Shown here piece by piece: positions 63,018 through 64,000 of a DNA stretch of 64,000 bases (its first letter is position 1; each line of letters starts with the position of its first letter). Source of the DNA: CAYPNF01 sp964411985 (GTDB lineage: Bacteria; Verrucomicrobiota; Verrucomicrobiia; Limisphaerales; J093); contig CAYPNF010000019.1 of assembly GCA_964411985.1 (NCBI GenBank), positions 62,001 to 126,000 on the forward strand. Reading direction: 5' to 3'. A program made the position numbers and the translations under genes. The notes under the pieces were generated by a model, which saw only the letters and a list, made by a program, of their open reading frames with translations, did not search any database and was not told where the DNA came from.

Positions 63018-64000
63018 ATGCTTCACGGAAGTGACCCGAGCGCACATCGCGCCGTCCCGGAAAGCCTCCCGCTGGAAATGGACACGCGTGATGGGGCGCG
63101 ACTTGAGCCGCGACCGACGTTGAATGGGGATGACCCTCGAGTTCCGCTTGCGGGCGAGGTGGCGGCTAGCAGTGTTTGGTGGATGGGATTTGCCTTTTTC
63201 CTGCGCGCGATAGCCTGTGTCTTGATCGCCGGACAGGTTGTAGCGGGCGACGTTGACATCGCTGGAAAGCTGGGATGGACGGCCATCATGTACGGGGTGG
63301 GAAGAGACCCCCAAGGGGACAGCCAGGCGGGCGCTGCGGACACCGATATCGTGGGCGACGCTACCCATGGATCGCTCTACACCGGTTTCGATGACAATGG
63401 GACAGTCTCGACCCTGGACGATGCGATCCTCTTCCGATTGCGCATCGATAATCCCACTGCAACCAACAATTTCTCGGGTGTTGCCGTCGTGGGTCTCGAT
63501 GCCGACCTCGATGGCCGGATAGATATGTTCATGTCGGTGGATGGCCGAAACAATGGACAATCGGTAAGGTTGTATGACCCTGGGACCGGTGCCAATACTT
63601 CTCCGAGTACGACGACGACCTATCCTCTGCCAGGAGGGTGGCTGCCCAACAACGGTATTTATGCTTTCACCGCTCAGAACTATGCGGTTGTGCCCGTAAA
63701 CTCTGGAACGGACCCCCATTGGAACGGGACCAGTGATATCGGGGGCGACGGAAAGACCGATGTTTTTGTTTCCTGGCGCGTGCCGATCGCTGATTTGGCA
63801 ACCGTCTTGGCGAAACCATCGCCAGTCGACCGGTACGGAGTCTACGGGCCGCGTGGGGCTAGTGGCATTAGCGGTTTTAGCAAGGACACGCTGGTGAGTT
63901 ATGTTTCTTTTACCCAGACGCAGACCGGGCCGATTAACGGAGACCTGAATGGGGTGGGGCCCAGCTTCGACCGCAACGCCACGTTCAGCTCCTTGGGGAC
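63018..64000 (+). CDS. Exported protein, 3' end beyond the window (partial)
   Basis: An open frame runs from ATG 63018 to the last base, about 327 codons, with no stop; an in-frame stop at 62994 bounds it. A hydrophobic core (MGFAFFLRAIACVLIAGQVV) lies at residues 56-75, so ATG 63183 may be the real start, giving a normal signal peptide cut near VVAGD. The visible mature part has AVVGLDADLDGRIDMFMSVD, with a D-x-D-x-D-G calcium loop, and GGDGKTDVFVSWRVPIADL, and is Gly/Asp/Asn-rich. It reads like secreted surface proteins that carry sorting tails of PEP-CTERM type, but the C-terminus is out of sight. No family is named. It follows the giant LTD protein on the same strand after 834 bases. Confidence 0.75.
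   Translation, partial: MLHGSDPSAHRAVPESLPLEMDTRDGARLEPRPTLNGDDPRVPLAGEVAASSVWWMGFAFFLRAIACVLIAGQVVAGDVDIAGKLGWTAIMYGVGRDPQGDSQAGAADTDIVGDATHGSLYTGFDDNGTVSTLDDAILFRLRIDNPTATNNFSGVAVVGLDADLDGRIDMFMSVDGRNNGQSVRLYDPGTGANTSPSTTTTYPLPGGWLPNNGIYAFTAQNYAVVPVNSGTDPHWNGTSDIGGDGKTDVFVSWRVPIADLATVLAKPSPVDRYGVYGPRGASGISGFSKDTLVSYVSFTQTQTGPINGDLNGVGPSFDRNATFSSLG

Overview
The window looks like chromosomal DNA of a Verrucomicrobiota bacterium, probably from the Pedosphaera/Limisphaera side of the phylum. The grounds are: three prepilin-like exported proteins with the motif [20 protein letters not shown] or a close variant and a C-terminal FADG box; a C-terminal TPDGGTT-helix-RRK tail of the VPDSG-CTERM type; an ECF sigma factor paired with a kinase-WD40 protein; very large exported proteins with lamin-tail, CotH and PA14 modules; many Gfo/Idh/MocA and SUMF1-fold proteins; moderately GC-rich DNA; and few clear Shine-Dalgarno sequences. 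I saw no tRNA, rRNA, CRISPR array, insertion sequence or prophage. The species is not identifiable from this window.

Layout. (1) 1-5930: a giant multi-pass membrane protein with motifs of a processive glycosyltransferase, then a GYF-like plus cyclic-nucleotide-binding protein. (2) 6062-11093: a Tat-exported metallophosphoesterase, then, on the minus strand, a small membrane-anchored protein, a Tat-exported Gfo/Idh/MocA oxidoreductase and a fused sugar-isomerase/ceramidase-like protein. (3) 11218-13721: a pseudopilin, an Acg-family nitroreductase and an Rrf2 regulator. (4) 13776-21387, minus strand: the rod-shape operon mreB-mreC-mreD-PBP2-rodA, ending in an RNase E/G gene. (5) 21538-28949: an oxidoreductase, an FG-GAP/SUMF1 protein, a NamZ-like muramidase and a GH36 alpha-galactosidase. 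(6) 29184-39916: a VPDSG-CTERM-like protein, a small exported protein, a giant hybrid sensor kinase, a Ser/Thr kinase with ten WD40 repeats and its ECF sigma factor. (7) 40029-51373: a plus-strand run of six envelope genes (Cys-rich exported protein, two SUMF1-fold lipoproteins, a TolB-like propeller, an MBOAT acyltransferase and an SGNH hydrolase), flanked by pseudopilin genes and an exported CinA homologue. (8) 51697-64000: a zinc-ribbon membrane protein, a 3245-residue LTD/CotH surface protein, and the 5' part of another exported-protein gene that runs off the window.

How the genes work together. The rod operon supplies lateral-wall synthesis, and NamZ would recycle peptidoglycan fragments. 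Two regions look like uncharacterised envelope systems: the putative glycan synthase with its cyclic-nucleotide-binding partner at the left edge, and the lipoprotein/acyltransferase run at 41138-48965, which resembles polysaccharide O-acetylation modules but carries two SUMF1-fold lipoproteins and a Cys-rich exported protein I do not recognise. Several exported proteins here have unusually long N-terminal stretches before the hydrophobic signal core, so some chosen starts are uncertain.
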